Part shown: positions 22,385 to 31,233 of the stretch, in pieces
How the letters are laid out: each line of letters opens with the position of its first letter
Numbering within the stretch: the stretch's first letter is position 1
Origin: Pycnococcus provasolii
Taxonomy: Eukaryota > Chlorophyta > Pseudoscourfieldiophyceae > Pseudoscourfieldiales
DNA length: 64,000 nucleotides
NCBI GenBank assembly: GCA_049487715.1
Contig: CP150566.1
Location: 496,001 to 560,000 of the forward strand
Direction: 5' to 3'
Notes under the pieces: model-generated
The model's database searches: none
What the model was told of the DNA's origin: nothing
What the model saw: the letters and a program-made list of their open reading frames with translations, nothing else
Translations under genes and position numbers: made by a program

Positions 22385-22612
22385 TCAGCTTGGGCCTCGT
22401 GCGAAGTCAACGGAGCGCGAACAGGTCACATCATCGTCAGCACCATCCTCGTGGCGAAGATGACGAAAAGTTTTGTATGAGAAAAGAAATGATAGAGGGG
22501 ATCAAGGCCCGTCGAACGTAAAATGAAAGAGTTGAAGAAGAAGGTAGCAAAAAAATATAACGTGTTAGAAATCTACTTGAGTACATAAGAAAAATAAAAC
22601 CTGGTCTGAAAT

Positions 22613-23920
22613 TCAACTCGGCAACTTTCCCGCCGACGACGTGCGGCGCATGCCGCCATTACGAGAATTCGCGTGAGACTCATCGCGAATCAGGCCGTTG
22701 ACGTACAAATTCCACATAGCCTGCTTGCACCTCGTTCCGAGCGTTTCGAGCACGGGATGTAGGCGAAGCAGCTGAGGAGCGCAGTGCAGCGTGGATGCGG
22801 TGAGCAAGCTGAGCATCAGCGGGATGGAGAGCGTCACCGCGAACGACGCCGACGTTGCGCGGTGCGACGACAGCGACGCTCGGTGCGGCCAGATGGGAGC
22901 GCCGAGTGTGATGCCGAGCCGCTGGTCGGACCAGTACTCCTTCAAGAACAGAAACTTGTGCAGACAAAGGTTCTTCAGTGCGATGTGCTCGTGGTTCAAT
23001 GGCGAAGGCGATATGCTGTCCGCCCTCACTTCGTCCAAGCCTATGGGAGAAAGCACAAACCGCATGTGAGCCTCGTCGAGATGGTCGAGCGCCGTGCCGA
23101 AGCCGTCGCTCACCTGCTGGAGCTGCAAGGCGAGACGAAACAGAAGGACGTTCATAATCACGCACGACAGCGCGATGTGCGGGTTGCGCACCAAACTGCA
23201 CGTGATCATGAGAAGGACGTGTGCAAGAAGCGCGGTGGACACGCTGCGATGACCAACCGCATCTCTGCCCGTCTCAAACTCGAGCTGGCTGTTGTTGGCG
23301 TCCACCTCGCCCACCGCACCTCCCGCCAGTTTCGAGAGCTCACTGCGAAGCCGCGTGAGCTCACTCTGCCACGCAACCAGGCTTCTGTCGGTGGCCACGA
23401 CGCTCTCCGTCGTCGCGCCTGCAACTCGAATGTGGTGTGTCTCCACGAAATCGTAGAGCGAACTCTTGTAGAACTCGTGCAGTCTGTCCGTCACGGACAA
23501 GTATCCAGACCAAGCGGCTACCATCAGCGGCGCGCATATACTCGTCACGAGCGCGACTCTCTTGAGCAGCCTCGTGACTGGGTGCCTCCTCGCTCTTGAG
23601 CTGTTGACCCAACGCTGCAAGCCTGCCCTTCTCTCAGCCATCAGCCGCAAGTTTCTCACGTTGCGGTGATTGCTATTTGGGGCTGTGTTATTGTGATCTG
23701 CAGATTCTCCGAGATTCATCCGAGAGTCGTTTGCATCATCGTGCACGTCAACCAAAGCCGTAGGACCGTTCAAAGCAGGATGGCCATTCCCCACTCCGTG
23801 CAAGTTGTCCGCAGGGTTATTGCCGGCCGATAAGCCGAACGAAGATGCAGAGCTGCTGCTGTTATGCCTATGCCTGTGGGAGGCAAGGCCGTGGCCGTGG
23901 AGGTGGCCTGGGAACGACAT
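22613..23920 (-). CDS. Multi-pass membrane protein of unknown function
   Basis: 435 residues from ATG 23920. A His/Asn/Ser-rich, probably disordered N-terminus (about 110 residues) is followed by a basic patch (RRHPVTRLLKR) and a first hydrophobic segment (VALVTSICAPLMVAAWSGYL). After a central soluble helical part come further hydrophobic stretches (VSTALLAHVLLMITCSLV; IALSCVIMNVLLFRLALQ; FAVTLSIPLMLSLLTAS). The layout suggests four helices. The basic C-terminus lacks known motifs. No family recognised. It ends convergently with the F-box gene (228 bp gap). Confidence 0.55.
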   Translation of the reverse strand: MSFPGHLHGHGLASHRHRHNSSSSASSFGLSAGNNPADNLHGVGNGHPALNGPTALVDVHDDANDSRMNLGESADHNNTAPNSNHRNVRNLRLMAERRAGLQRWVNSSRARRHPVTRLLKRVALVTSICAPLMVAAWSGYLSVTDRLHEFYKSSLYDFVETHHIRVAGATTESVVATDRSLVAWQSELTRLRSELSKLAGGAVGEVDANNSQLEFETGRDAVGHRSVSTALLAHVLLMITCSLVRNPHIALSCVIMNVLLFRLALQLQQVSDGFGTALDHLDEAHMRFVLSPIGLDEVRADSISPSPLNHEHIALKNLCLHKFLFLKEYWSDQRLGITLGAPIWPHRASLSSHRATSASFAVTLSIPLMLSLLTASTLHCAPQLLRLHPVLETLGTRCKQAMWNLYVNGLIRDESHANSRNGGMRRTSSAGKLPS

Positions 23921-24157
23921 GCTTTGAACGACGAGACGAGCGAGCGAGCGAGCGAGCAGACGAGCACAGGCTGACAGGAACAATCAATCTGCGAAAAAAT
24001 AAATAAAACGTCTTCGAAGTCAAACAACATACAGTAAAAAGTAGGTGGGGAAAATGATATGTAAAAGGCGAAAAGAGCAAACTAGCACTCGGACCGCACA
24101 ATTCCATCCCGGGCCCCCTGGTTAGGGTTTGGGATAGGGTTAGCGATCGCACAGATA

Positions 24158-24968
24158 TCAGTCGATTCGCGTCGCGCCTCGTGCTTCGATCGCGCCGACG
24201 AGCGTGTCGGCGTCCGCGTCGTCTTGCACCACAATCTGAAGTGCGAGCGCCGTCGTCGGGGACGCGCCGTCGTCGTGCCCCCGCCAACTCAGCGCCGCGC
24301 TCGCGGCGACGTCCACGGCGTCAGCGTACGGCGCCCCTCGCCCACCGCTTCCGAGCAGAGGGACTGACTGCGAAGGTTGCGCCGCTCTCGTGCGCCTTTG
24401 ACATGGCGCTGTGCCAAGTTGACGTGAGCCTTGTGCGCCACGCCGCGACGTCCACGCCTCGATCGAATCGCGGCGCCACTGCGTGAACAATCAAGCCAAA
24501 GTTTTGCAAGAGGCCACCGTACGATCGCGACACCGCTGCTCGTCCAGGGCGGCATCGTATTCTTTCTCGTTCCTCTCCTTTGAGCACAGGATAGTCCGCT
24601 GCCAATGCGGCGGCGAGACGCGCCCCCGCGGCTTCGTGCACGAGACCGTCCACGCACTGCTCTGGGTAGACGAGAGGGTATCTGAAAGCGTCACCACCAG
24701 CGAGCGGGGGTAGATATTTGTGCGCGTCTCCCGGGCTGAATTTCGCGCCTTCGAGCCGTTCGTTCGCCGGATTGATGAGCGCCACGGCGGCGTGCGCGTG
24801 CGAGGAGTCGTTTGATCGCGGAGGGAATGGTGGGAAGGCGACGACGCACGGCGAGATGAACACCTCGAGTGACTTCAAAGCCAGCGCCGGTGACTTCCCT
24901 TCACGTCCAGGAAAGGAAGTGAAAGCAGAGAGATGGTTGACGGCGTATCGAGCGACTACGGACGCCAT
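24158..24968 (-). pseudogene. Macro-domain (ADP-ribose-binding) gene with 4-nt frameshift
   Basis: Macro domains bind or hydrolyse ADP-ribose derivatives. The frame from ATG 24968 gives VALINPANERLEG, VDGLVHEAAGARLAAAL and LIVHAVAPRF, the macro core, with a roughly 30-residue insertion after NERLEG. Near 24365 the frame leaves the family pattern, while the continuation (PLLGSGGRGAPYADAVDVAA) appears in another frame and runs to a stop at 24158. The shift coincides with a perfect tandem GACT duplication (plus strand, 24362-24370); with a single GACT unit the two halves would be in one frame. This is either a recent inactivating mutation or a sequencing error. The distal half is intact, which favours recency. 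Confidence 0.7.
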
Positions 24969-25335
24969 ATTTATTAACACAACATAACTAACGTGTACAG
25001 TATTGTGTCTGTGACCAGTACACAGGTCAGTGTGTCCTATAGTGATTTCGATGATGGGAAGACATCATCAGGCCATGCCAACAAACGGAATGAAAGGAAT
25101 CCACAAACAAACCAACAAACCAAGAGGGTGGTAGGGGATAGTTCTTATTAGGGGTTGGAAAAACCAAACCCAACCCCTAATTAACGGGTTAGGTTTAGGG
25201 GTTAGGGGTTCGGGTTAGGGGTTAGGGGTTCGGGTTCGGGTTAGGGTTAGGCGTGGCGGCTCCTCTCCCCTCCCCCTCCCCCAGTCCTCTTAGTGCCTGG
25301 TCATTTCTCCCTCATAAACGTTAGTGTTGCTATCA
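24969..25335. promoter_or_regulatory. Divergent promoter region with telomere-like block
   Basis: It lies between the macro-domain gene (-) and EMC6 (+). At about 25138-25250 it holds CCCCTAATT-type units and then many GGTTAGGGG/GGTTCGGG units on the plus strand. C-rich sequence follows, directly before the EMC6 leader. Promoter role inferred. Confidence 0.5.
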
Positions 25336-25698
25336 ATGGCGCCCCCCGCGAAGGCTTTGTTCAGTCGCAATAGCAATGGCAGTGACACGGATGACAAGGA
25401 GTTTTTGATTCCTGAACATATGCAAAATAACGCCCGGGTCGTGCACTGGATACGACAGTACGTCTCGATCGTCGCCGGATGCGTCGCGGGTGTCCTCGGA
25501 CTCACCAACGTCGTCGGGTTCCTCGTCTACCCGCTCTTCCAGCTTCTCGCTATTCTCATCATACTATCCAAAACGAATAGCAAAGTTGACAAGTACTTCA
25601 TGAGCACAGCGAACGCGGCGTTTGGAGGGTTCTTCGACGGCGCGATGACGTACTTGCTCTTCTGGACGTTCGTGTATGATATCGCGCACCTGTTTTAG
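25336..25698 (+). CDS. EMC6: ER membrane protein complex subunit 6 (EMC6)
   Basis: EMC6 is a small transmembrane subunit of the ER membrane insertase that inserts tail-anchored and multipass proteins. The 120-residue product has three hydrophobic segments: YVSIVAGCVAGVLGLTNVVG, FLVYPLFQLLAILIILS and a C-terminal one. It ends with the near-invariant GAMTYLLFWTFVYDIAHLF. GVLGLT and the conserved C-terminal FWTxxYDxxH block identify the family. Start is ATG 25336; the preceding codons have no ATG. It is convergent with the sialyltransferase-like gene, 113 bp between stops. Confidence 0.93.
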   Translation: MAPPAKALFSRNSNGSDTDDKEFLIPEHMQNNARVVHWIRQYVSIVAGCVAGVLGLTNVVGFLVYPLFQLLAILIILSKTNSKVDKYFMSTANAAFGGFFDGAMTYLLFWTFVYDIAHLF

Positions 25699-25811
25699 GT
25701 GCAAGGTCTAAGATCGCTCATTCAGTAAATGGAATGTACTCTACTTCGTCCAACGTGGTCGTTCATGCGCACAAATAATTTTAAATTTGTTGATGTACAC
25801 GTTGTTCAGGA

Positions 25812-28800
25812 TTACACCACCGGTTCGCCACGGTATCCAAGCTCCTCACGCGCCTCCAAGAAAGGCTTGCCCAACGCCGTCGCCGTCGCCTCGAAGCTTG
25901 CTCGCTTCTCGCGGGCGTCTGGCTTCCTCGGGCCAATGAGGCGAGACTTGGCCAATTTCAAGTCGTCCGTCTTGTACACCTTCGCATCGTCAATGAAGTC
26001 GACATTCTCAGCCGCGCCACCGCCACGGCTCGCCTTTGTCGTGATCGCCGTCGTCGCCGCCTTCGGTTTGCCGCCACGAGTTCCACCCGCCAGCGCGGAG
26101 CCGGCGATGCGCGCCGTCTCCGTGTCCAGGTGCTTGGTCATCGATTCCTTTCTCAAACGAGGTCCGTCATCTTTGACATTGCCATCCCTGTCAATGGTCA
26201 CGCCACTGCGCTTCAAGAGCGCTAGCGGATTGAGCTTGCCGTGGGCCAGGTTGTTTGTCACAACGTCGATCCTCGACATCTCCCTCCTCTTCAGAGCAGC
26301 CTCACGAGCAAGCGTTCGGTCGTACATGTCGCCCAGCACCCCTGCGCTGCGACCGCCTTTGGTCAGCACGGTGTCCTCCATGGTGACGCCATCCTCATCA
26401 CCACTTCCTCCTCCACTGCGCCTCTTTCCCTTCTTGTCCATGTTATCGCGACTGCGTAGCTCCTCCACAATCTGCTTCTGGCCCACGTGGTGCATTTCTG
26501 AAAAGCTGCGCACGTTGTACTTCGACCGCCTCGAGCCGTCCTTGCCCACAACGATCTTCTGCTCGAAGTACATAAGTCGAGGAGGAGGTGTGTCTGGCTC
26601 GCGGGCGGGGCGTACCGCGTATCGCCGTGACGCCGCCGCATCGCGCGCTGTCACGAATGTGGCACGCCAGCCATCCTGCTCGCGAAGCCTGTCCACGCGG
26701 CGCCATGAGCACAACCTCACGTCACCTGTTCGCGCGAGGGTGGAAAGAAACAGGCGTTCGACGTCAAAGGCGTGGGCGTCGCGGTCGACGCGCTGCGCGC
26801 CGTACATGTGCGCAAAGTAATGATACCAGATCTGACCTCCGCTCCCATGTAGCACTTCGTGCAGCCTGCGTCGCCGTCGGCTGGAATCTTCCGCAACTTC
26901 GTCATTCTGCTCATCAGGCTCATCCTCGGCATCAGAATCCGTTCCCAAATCCTCGCCGTGTTCCGCATCGGCGTCCGCCTCACCGCCAATAACCTTCGAC
27001 ACCTTCTTTTCGAGCCGCTTCCACGCGTGCTGCCTGTGCTGCTTCGACGTATCGTCGCCAACCGCGCTATCCGCTAGCTGTGCACCCTCATCCGCCGCCT
27101 CCTCCGTTAGCTCATCAGCTACATCCTCGAAGATCGTCTTCTCGATGTCCGACTCGTTCTCCCCATCCGTCTGCGCAATCTCAGGCGTGGCAGAAGCGGC
27201 GTTCAAGCTGGCTAGCAGCGCCCCGCCTGATGCGCTTGGAGAAAGCCTCTTCGCCAGCCGCTGATTTGTGGCAAGCGCAGACTCAAGCACACTCTCACGC
27301 ACCTTGCTCGACCTGACGGGGTCGCGACGGGCGAGCATCAAACCTTCCTGGTATAGTGCGGCGTCACGCGCGGATGTCAAGCCAAATCCATACAGGCTAA
27401 CATTGGCGCACATATGCATGGCCAAGTACGCTGTTAATACTCCCGTACTTGGAACACGTCCACCAGCGCCGCCGAGATACAGGCCAGCCTCCTCGAGGCT
27501 CTTCCGAAACAGCAGCAGAACGCGGCTCAGTGCAGAAAATACTCTCCGACTTACGATACGCATCGACACGTCCGTGCGCTGCAACGCTAGAATGCGGTTC
27601 TGAAGCGCCGACACGAGCTTCGCGTCGTAGCGCGATACCACGATCGTCACGTTTCGCTCCAAAGGCAAGTCTTTCGAAGTTCCACCTCGCGCGTAGCGGT
27701 GAAGCCAGTGCGCGTTCAGCACACGCACCGTCGATCGCGCGCCGGCGTATAACGCGCAGTTGCCGCGCGTTGGCGCCTGATTGACGCGATAAACGGCATC
27801 ATGTGCATCAATCTCCTCGCCGAAGAGCGAGCGCGTCAGAATGCCGCTCGACCCCACCACCGCGCAGCTCCTATGTCGCAAGCCCCTGTTCGCGCTCTCA
27901 GCATCCGGGGGCAAGAACGGCCTGCTCGCCTTGAGTACGGAGGAACCAAACTCCGCGGCATTTTTGTGATGCACGTACACCGAGCCCGTGAAGTGGGAGG
28001 AAGTGCGCAGAGCCTCATTCTTGCGAGAATCGTGACTTGGCCCGACGTTCGCGGAGCCCGTCTCCTGCAGGCGGCGACGACGCCATTGCCGTCGCCTTCT
28101 TGTAATTTCGCCCTCTCGTTCGTCGTCGCCCGTCACTTTGGCACCTGGTTCAAATTCCTGGCTATTTTCGAACTCCTCGACTGTGGCCTGCGCATCCTCC
28201 GCCAGCTTCGCCTTCTCGCTCATCTTCTCTAGCGCGTATGTGTGATTGAAGCGCGCGAGAAGCGTTTCCTTGTCCGGCTTCCATCTTCGCTGACTCTCAG
28301 GGTTGCGGTGTGCGGCTGCCGCGAGATCTCGAATGAGTAGGCGATTTGGGAGTAGTCTGCGTATTGCGTCAGATACGAGCACATTCTCGGTTGCCGCCAC
28401 TGCGGCGACGTCGTCGGAACTCAGTTTGTCCTTGAGCGCCGTATCGGCTGATAGACAGAATCCACCGACGCGAAGCAGTGCGAGGTCCTCCGGTTCTGGA
28501 CAGAGCGATATACGCTCGACGACGCGCGGGACGGTGGTGGTCATTTCTTCCTTGAACGGCGCTGCTTTGATGACGCCGTTTGTGCCAATATCCTCTTCGT
28601 CGGGTTCCCCCGTCGCGACCTCGTCGTCTTTCCCAATTTTCAATGCCGCTTCATCATCTGCCAGAGCTTCGTCGGCCCCACCACCAAACGCCACCTCCTT
28701 CTCCATAGAGTCGTCAAGCAAGACGGGCGTATCGTCGTTGTTGGTTTCCTCTGTAATTGTGCTGGCACCACCAAACTGCTCCTCTATCATGTTGGTCCCC

Positions 28801-29027
28801 TCATCAAGCTCAAGAGGCAAGGAATCATGCGTACTTCCCCGCGTTCCCCGCGTTCTCAAGGTGGTTAAAAATGCACCACGCAGGTTTAAAATGGCGGACA
28901 AGAATAAAACCAAAACGAACCACCCGAGCCAACCAATACGAGCCATGAGAGTCCATCTGGACGACGACGACGACGGGGCCGACGACGACGACGACCCCGA
29001 CACACGTGAATTCCCATGACGAGCCAT
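25812..29027 (-). CDS. Sialyltransferase-like Golgi glycosyltransferase (GT29)
   Basis: A type II membrane protein: a short Ser/Arg cytoplasmic tail, then a signal-anchor (IGWLGWFVLVLFLSAILNL) and a long acidic stem. The GT29 L-sialylmotif is near 27850: CAVVGSSGILTRSLFGEEID, then HDAVYRVNQAPTRG. The S-motif is near 27395-27470: PSTGVLTAYLAMHMCANVSL, then YGFGL. A later HGSGGQIWYHYF fits the terminal His region. At 1071 residues it is far longer than animal sialyltransferases because of the acidic stem, an inter-motif insert and a C-terminal Lys/Arg/Gly-rich extension. Donor and acceptor are unknown; plant and algal GT29 members may use other sugars (for example Kdo) in place of sialic acid. 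Start set at ATG 29027; the upstream frame is open but lacks ATG. Confidence 0.85.
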   Translation of the reverse strand: MARHGNSRVSGSSSSSAPSSSSSRWTLMARIGWLGWFVLVLFLSAILNLRGAFLTTLRTRGTRGSTHDSLPLELDEGTNMIEEQFGGASTITEETNNDDTPVLLDDSMEKEVAFGGGADEALADDEAALKIGKDDEVATGEPDEEDIGTNGVIKAAPFKEEMTTTVPRVVERISLCPEPEDLALLRVGGFCLSADTALKDKLSSDDVAAVAATENVLVSDAIRRLLPNRLLIRDLAAAAHRNPESQRRWKPDKETLLARFNHTYALEKMSEKAKLAEDAQATVEEFENSQEFEPGAKVTGDDEREGEITRRRRQWRRRRLQETGSANVGPSHDSRKNEALRTSSHFTGSVYVHHKNAAEFGSSVLKASRPFLPPDAESANRGLRHRSCAVVGSSGILTRSLFGEEIDAHDAVYRVNQAPTRGNCALYAGARSTVRVLNAHWLHRYARGGTSKDLPLERNVTIVVSRYDAKLVSALQNRILALQRTDVSMRIVSRRVFSALSRVLLLFRKSLEEAGLYLGGAGGRVPSTGVLTAYLAMHMCANVSLYGFGLTSARDAALYQEGLMLARRDPVRSSKVRESVLESALATNQRLAKRLSPSASGGALLASLNAASATPEIAQTDGENESDIEKTIFEDVADELTEEAADEGAQLADSAVGDDTSKQHRQHAWKRLEKKVSKVIGGEADADAEHGEDLGTDSDAEDEPDEQNDEVAEDSSRRRRRLHEVLHGSGGQIWYHYFAHMYGAQRVDRDAHAFDVERLFLSTLARTGDVRLCSWRRVDRLREQDGWRATFVTARDAAASRRYAVRPAREPDTPPPRLMYFEQKIVVGKDGSRRSKYNVRSFSEMHHVGQKQIVEELRSRDNMDKKGKRRSGGGSGDEDGVTMEDTVLTKGGRSAGVLGDMYDRTLAREAALKRREMSRIDVVTNNLAHGKLNPLALLKRSGVTIDRDGNVKDDGPRLRKESMTKHLDTETARIAGSALAGGTRGGKPKAATTAITTKASRGGGAAENVDFIDDAKVYKTDDLKLAKSRLIGPRKPDAREKRASFEATATALGKPFLEAREELGYRGEPVV

Positions 29028-29384
29028 TGTATACAAGCGATCGCGATCTTTCAACAAGCGGCCGCTCCGCTTGAGAAAGATGTCGGCAAGGAACAAAACA
29101 AGCGCGCAGAAAGCTCCACCTAGGGGCAAGAAGGCAAGGGGGTCCTAAGTTAACCCTAGCCCGATGCGTTAGGGTTCGGGTTAGGGCTAGGGTTACCCGG
29201 TTAGGGTTAGGGTTAACGGTCCCCTTCCGTTTCCGGCGAACCCTCGAACGTCTTTCCTTTGGTTTAGACCCGAGTCGTATATATAGGGTCGTTCCTGGGG
29301 GGGGGCCATCACTCCAATCACTCCCTCTTACTCTTTTTTTAAAAGGCTCTTGTGGTGCACTTCATTGAAGAAGAAGAAAGAAGA
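29028..29384. promoter_or_regulatory. Divergent promoter region with telomere-like block
   Basis: At about 29143-29215, TAACCCTAG-type units near the minus-strand gene are followed by repeated GGTTAGGG units facing the plus-strand gene, the same head-to-head arrangement as at 3766-3834. A TATATATA stretch (about 29278) and a G9 run (29296-29306) follow. Regulatory role inferred. Confidence 0.5.
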
Positions 29385-30011
29385 ATGGCGTCGGAGGATA
29401 CCACTCGCATTCTTGGTATAGGTGGTGGCCACGGGACCCCGTGGCTTCCGAGCGGTACCGTGCACCCCCACCAGGCGCCGCCGTCGCTCGCCGCGGGAGA
29501 ATCCATCGGAATGACCGCGCCAACCAAAGGACCTACCACAACATCAGTCTCATTCTTCAGCGAGTCGGGAGAACTGCACGCCGTGCCTTACTCACACAAG
29601 GCGACGGGATACAAGTCGAAGGCGGACCACTGCAACCGCTCGGACAAACACTACGGAGGAGATTACCGGAGCTATCACACGAGCTACCAGAAAACATACG
29701 CGCCAATTAGCAGCCGCGAGGTTACGTTCCGCGAAGACGGCATCCCCGTGAGCGCTGAAAGGAACAAGGGTGCCCCACTCATGAGCCCGAAACTGCCAAA
29801 CCAAGCGGAACTGACGGCCGGCGCGCGTTTCAAGCGTAAGTGCGACACGAGCCAGGTGATGTTCGGAAACCGCATAGGCAAGGACCCGCACCAGTATGAC
29901 TCGGTCGCACACTTGTCTTACACAAAGTACTCAGGCGGAACGCCGAGTGCGAACCAAGGCATACGCGCCGCGGCGGCGCAGCGCCTGCACCGAAATATCA
30001 GGCTAAGCTAA
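29385..30011 (+). CDS. Small basic protein, possibly ciliary/axonemal (tentative)
   Basis: 208 residues, no membrane segment. It is rich in Tyr, Ser, Gly and Lys, with a repeated tyrosine pattern (KHYGGDYRSYHTSYQKTYAP; later QYDSVAHLSYTKYSGG) and extended loops such as FREDGIPVSAERNKGAPLM. This composition resembles flagellar-associated and microtubule-inner proteins of algae, but I cannot name a family. Start at ATG 29385; the frame extends a few codons upstream only with GTG. If ciliary, it would fit an organism with motile cells or gametes. Confidence 0.55.
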   Translation: MASEDTTRILGIGGGHGTPWLPSGTVHPHQAPPSLAAGESIGMTAPTKGPTTTSVSFFSESGELHAVPYSHKATGYKSKADHCNRSDKHYGGDYRSYHTSYQKTYAPISSREVTFREDGIPVSAERNKGAPLMSPKLPNQAELTAGARFKRKCDTSQVMFGNRIGKDPHQYDSVAHLSYTKYSGGTPSANQGIRAAAAQRLHRNIRLS

Positions 30012-30087
30012 AGGTCGTACAAGTGTAACAAGGTGCTGAAGTAATACAAAGCGCGGTCAGGGCGATCGTTTTCGCGCGACGGAGAAC

Positions 30088-31044
30088 TCACCTCCAGTCG
30101 ACGGGATTGTGAGTGAGTTGTTCCTGCCACCAATTGAATGCCTGGCTGATTACGACAGGCTTGCAGCTCGTGTGGCTCTCGCCCGCTAGCACGCGCTCGT
30201 GCACCTGCGTAAGTCCTCGCTCGCGCAAAGTGCGAGCCCACGCTTGCGCGGAGGCATGCATACGCGCGTGCTCGAGCCCTCCAACCGTCAATAGCACCGC
30301 CTGCGCGCGCGCATACCCGCCGTCGCTCGCCGCCGCTCTCTTCTCGATGGCGAACAGGTCTGTCTCCGTGACAGGAACGAGGTCCGGCCCCTCTGGATCA
30401 AGCGTTCGACTCGGGTGCCGCGAAGAATACGGGCTTGGACTTCCCGCAACAACGTATCCGAACACTTGCGGGTGGCAGAAGAGTGACTGCAACGCCGTGA
30501 GCGCTGTGAACGAAGCACCGAGAATGCACCGCTTCACGTGCGCAGTGTCGCTAGCTTGCACGCCTAGTCTTCTCTCGGCCTCGGGAACGATCACGTTGGC
30601 AATCGTATCGACGACAGCCTTCTGCACCTTGTTTTCCTCCTCGTCCGCGTGCGGCGCGAACGCTCTTCTCCTTATGATTCGCAGCTTTTTGACGTCCCAC
30701 CCGTTTTCGTTCAAGTCGAACATCTGCGGGTGGATACCAATCCCGACAACCGCGAGGTTTGCCGGTGCCTTTGCACGCGCCCACGAGCCATACCCAGGCA
30801 TCGCCTGCGCGAATGCGTGTGCGGCTGCTATCGCGAAGAACGATGGCTCGGAGTCGAGCACGTACATGACGGCCCATGAGGAAGAAGAGTCAACATGGGG
30901 CGGAGATGCGACGGATATGCGAAGTTTGAGAAGGTTCGAGGAGGCCGCCACGTTTTCCAAGTCTGCCAAGGCAGCCGAGCTCCCAGGGACGGCGACGTCG
31001 AACGACCCTTGCAAGCGCGACACGTGCAACGCAAACGCGTCCAT
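30088..31044 (-). CDS. Alpha/beta-hydrolase esterase (IroE/Fes-like esterase family)
   Basis: 318 residues with the esterase-D/IroE type layout: VMYVLDSEPSFFAIAA (oxyanion strand and loop), a conserved VVGIGI strand, then GASFTAL as the nucleophile elbow (GxSxxG-like, Ser in RCILGASFTALTALQ), FGYVVAGSPS, LLTVGGLEHARM and GESHTS carrying the likely catalytic histidine. The family includes siderophore and acyl esterases; the substrate here is unknown. No clear targeting signal. Start is an ATG. The DUF155 gene lies directly upstream on the same strand, 189 bp away. Confidence 0.75.
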   Translation of the reverse strand: MDAFALHVSRLQGSFDVAVPGSSAALADLENVAASSNLLKLRISVASPPHVDSSSSWAVMYVLDSEPSFFAIAAAHAFAQAMPGYGSWARAKAPANLAVVGIGIHPQMFDLNENGWDVKKLRIIRRRAFAPHADEEENKVQKAVVDTIANVIVPEAERRLGVQASDTAHVKRCILGASFTALTALQSLFCHPQVFGYVVAGSPSPYSSRHPSRTLDPEGPDLVPVTETDLFAIEKRAAASDGGYARAQAVLLTVGGLEHARMHASAQAWARTLRERGLTQVHERVLAGESHTSCKPVVISQAFNWWQEQLTHNPVDWR

Positions 31045-31233
31045 ACCTTACAGCAGACTATGATTTCTTCGAACAAGGCCTTAAGGAAGGAATGATTCGC
31101 AGGGGATGATCCGAACAGGTCCGCTCAACCCGAACCCGAATACCCGAACCATCCCAGCTCTCACGCAAGACTATGTTATGTTGGTTGGTATGATGCGACG
31201 ATGCGGTCGATGTTTTACACATGTCATGTCATG

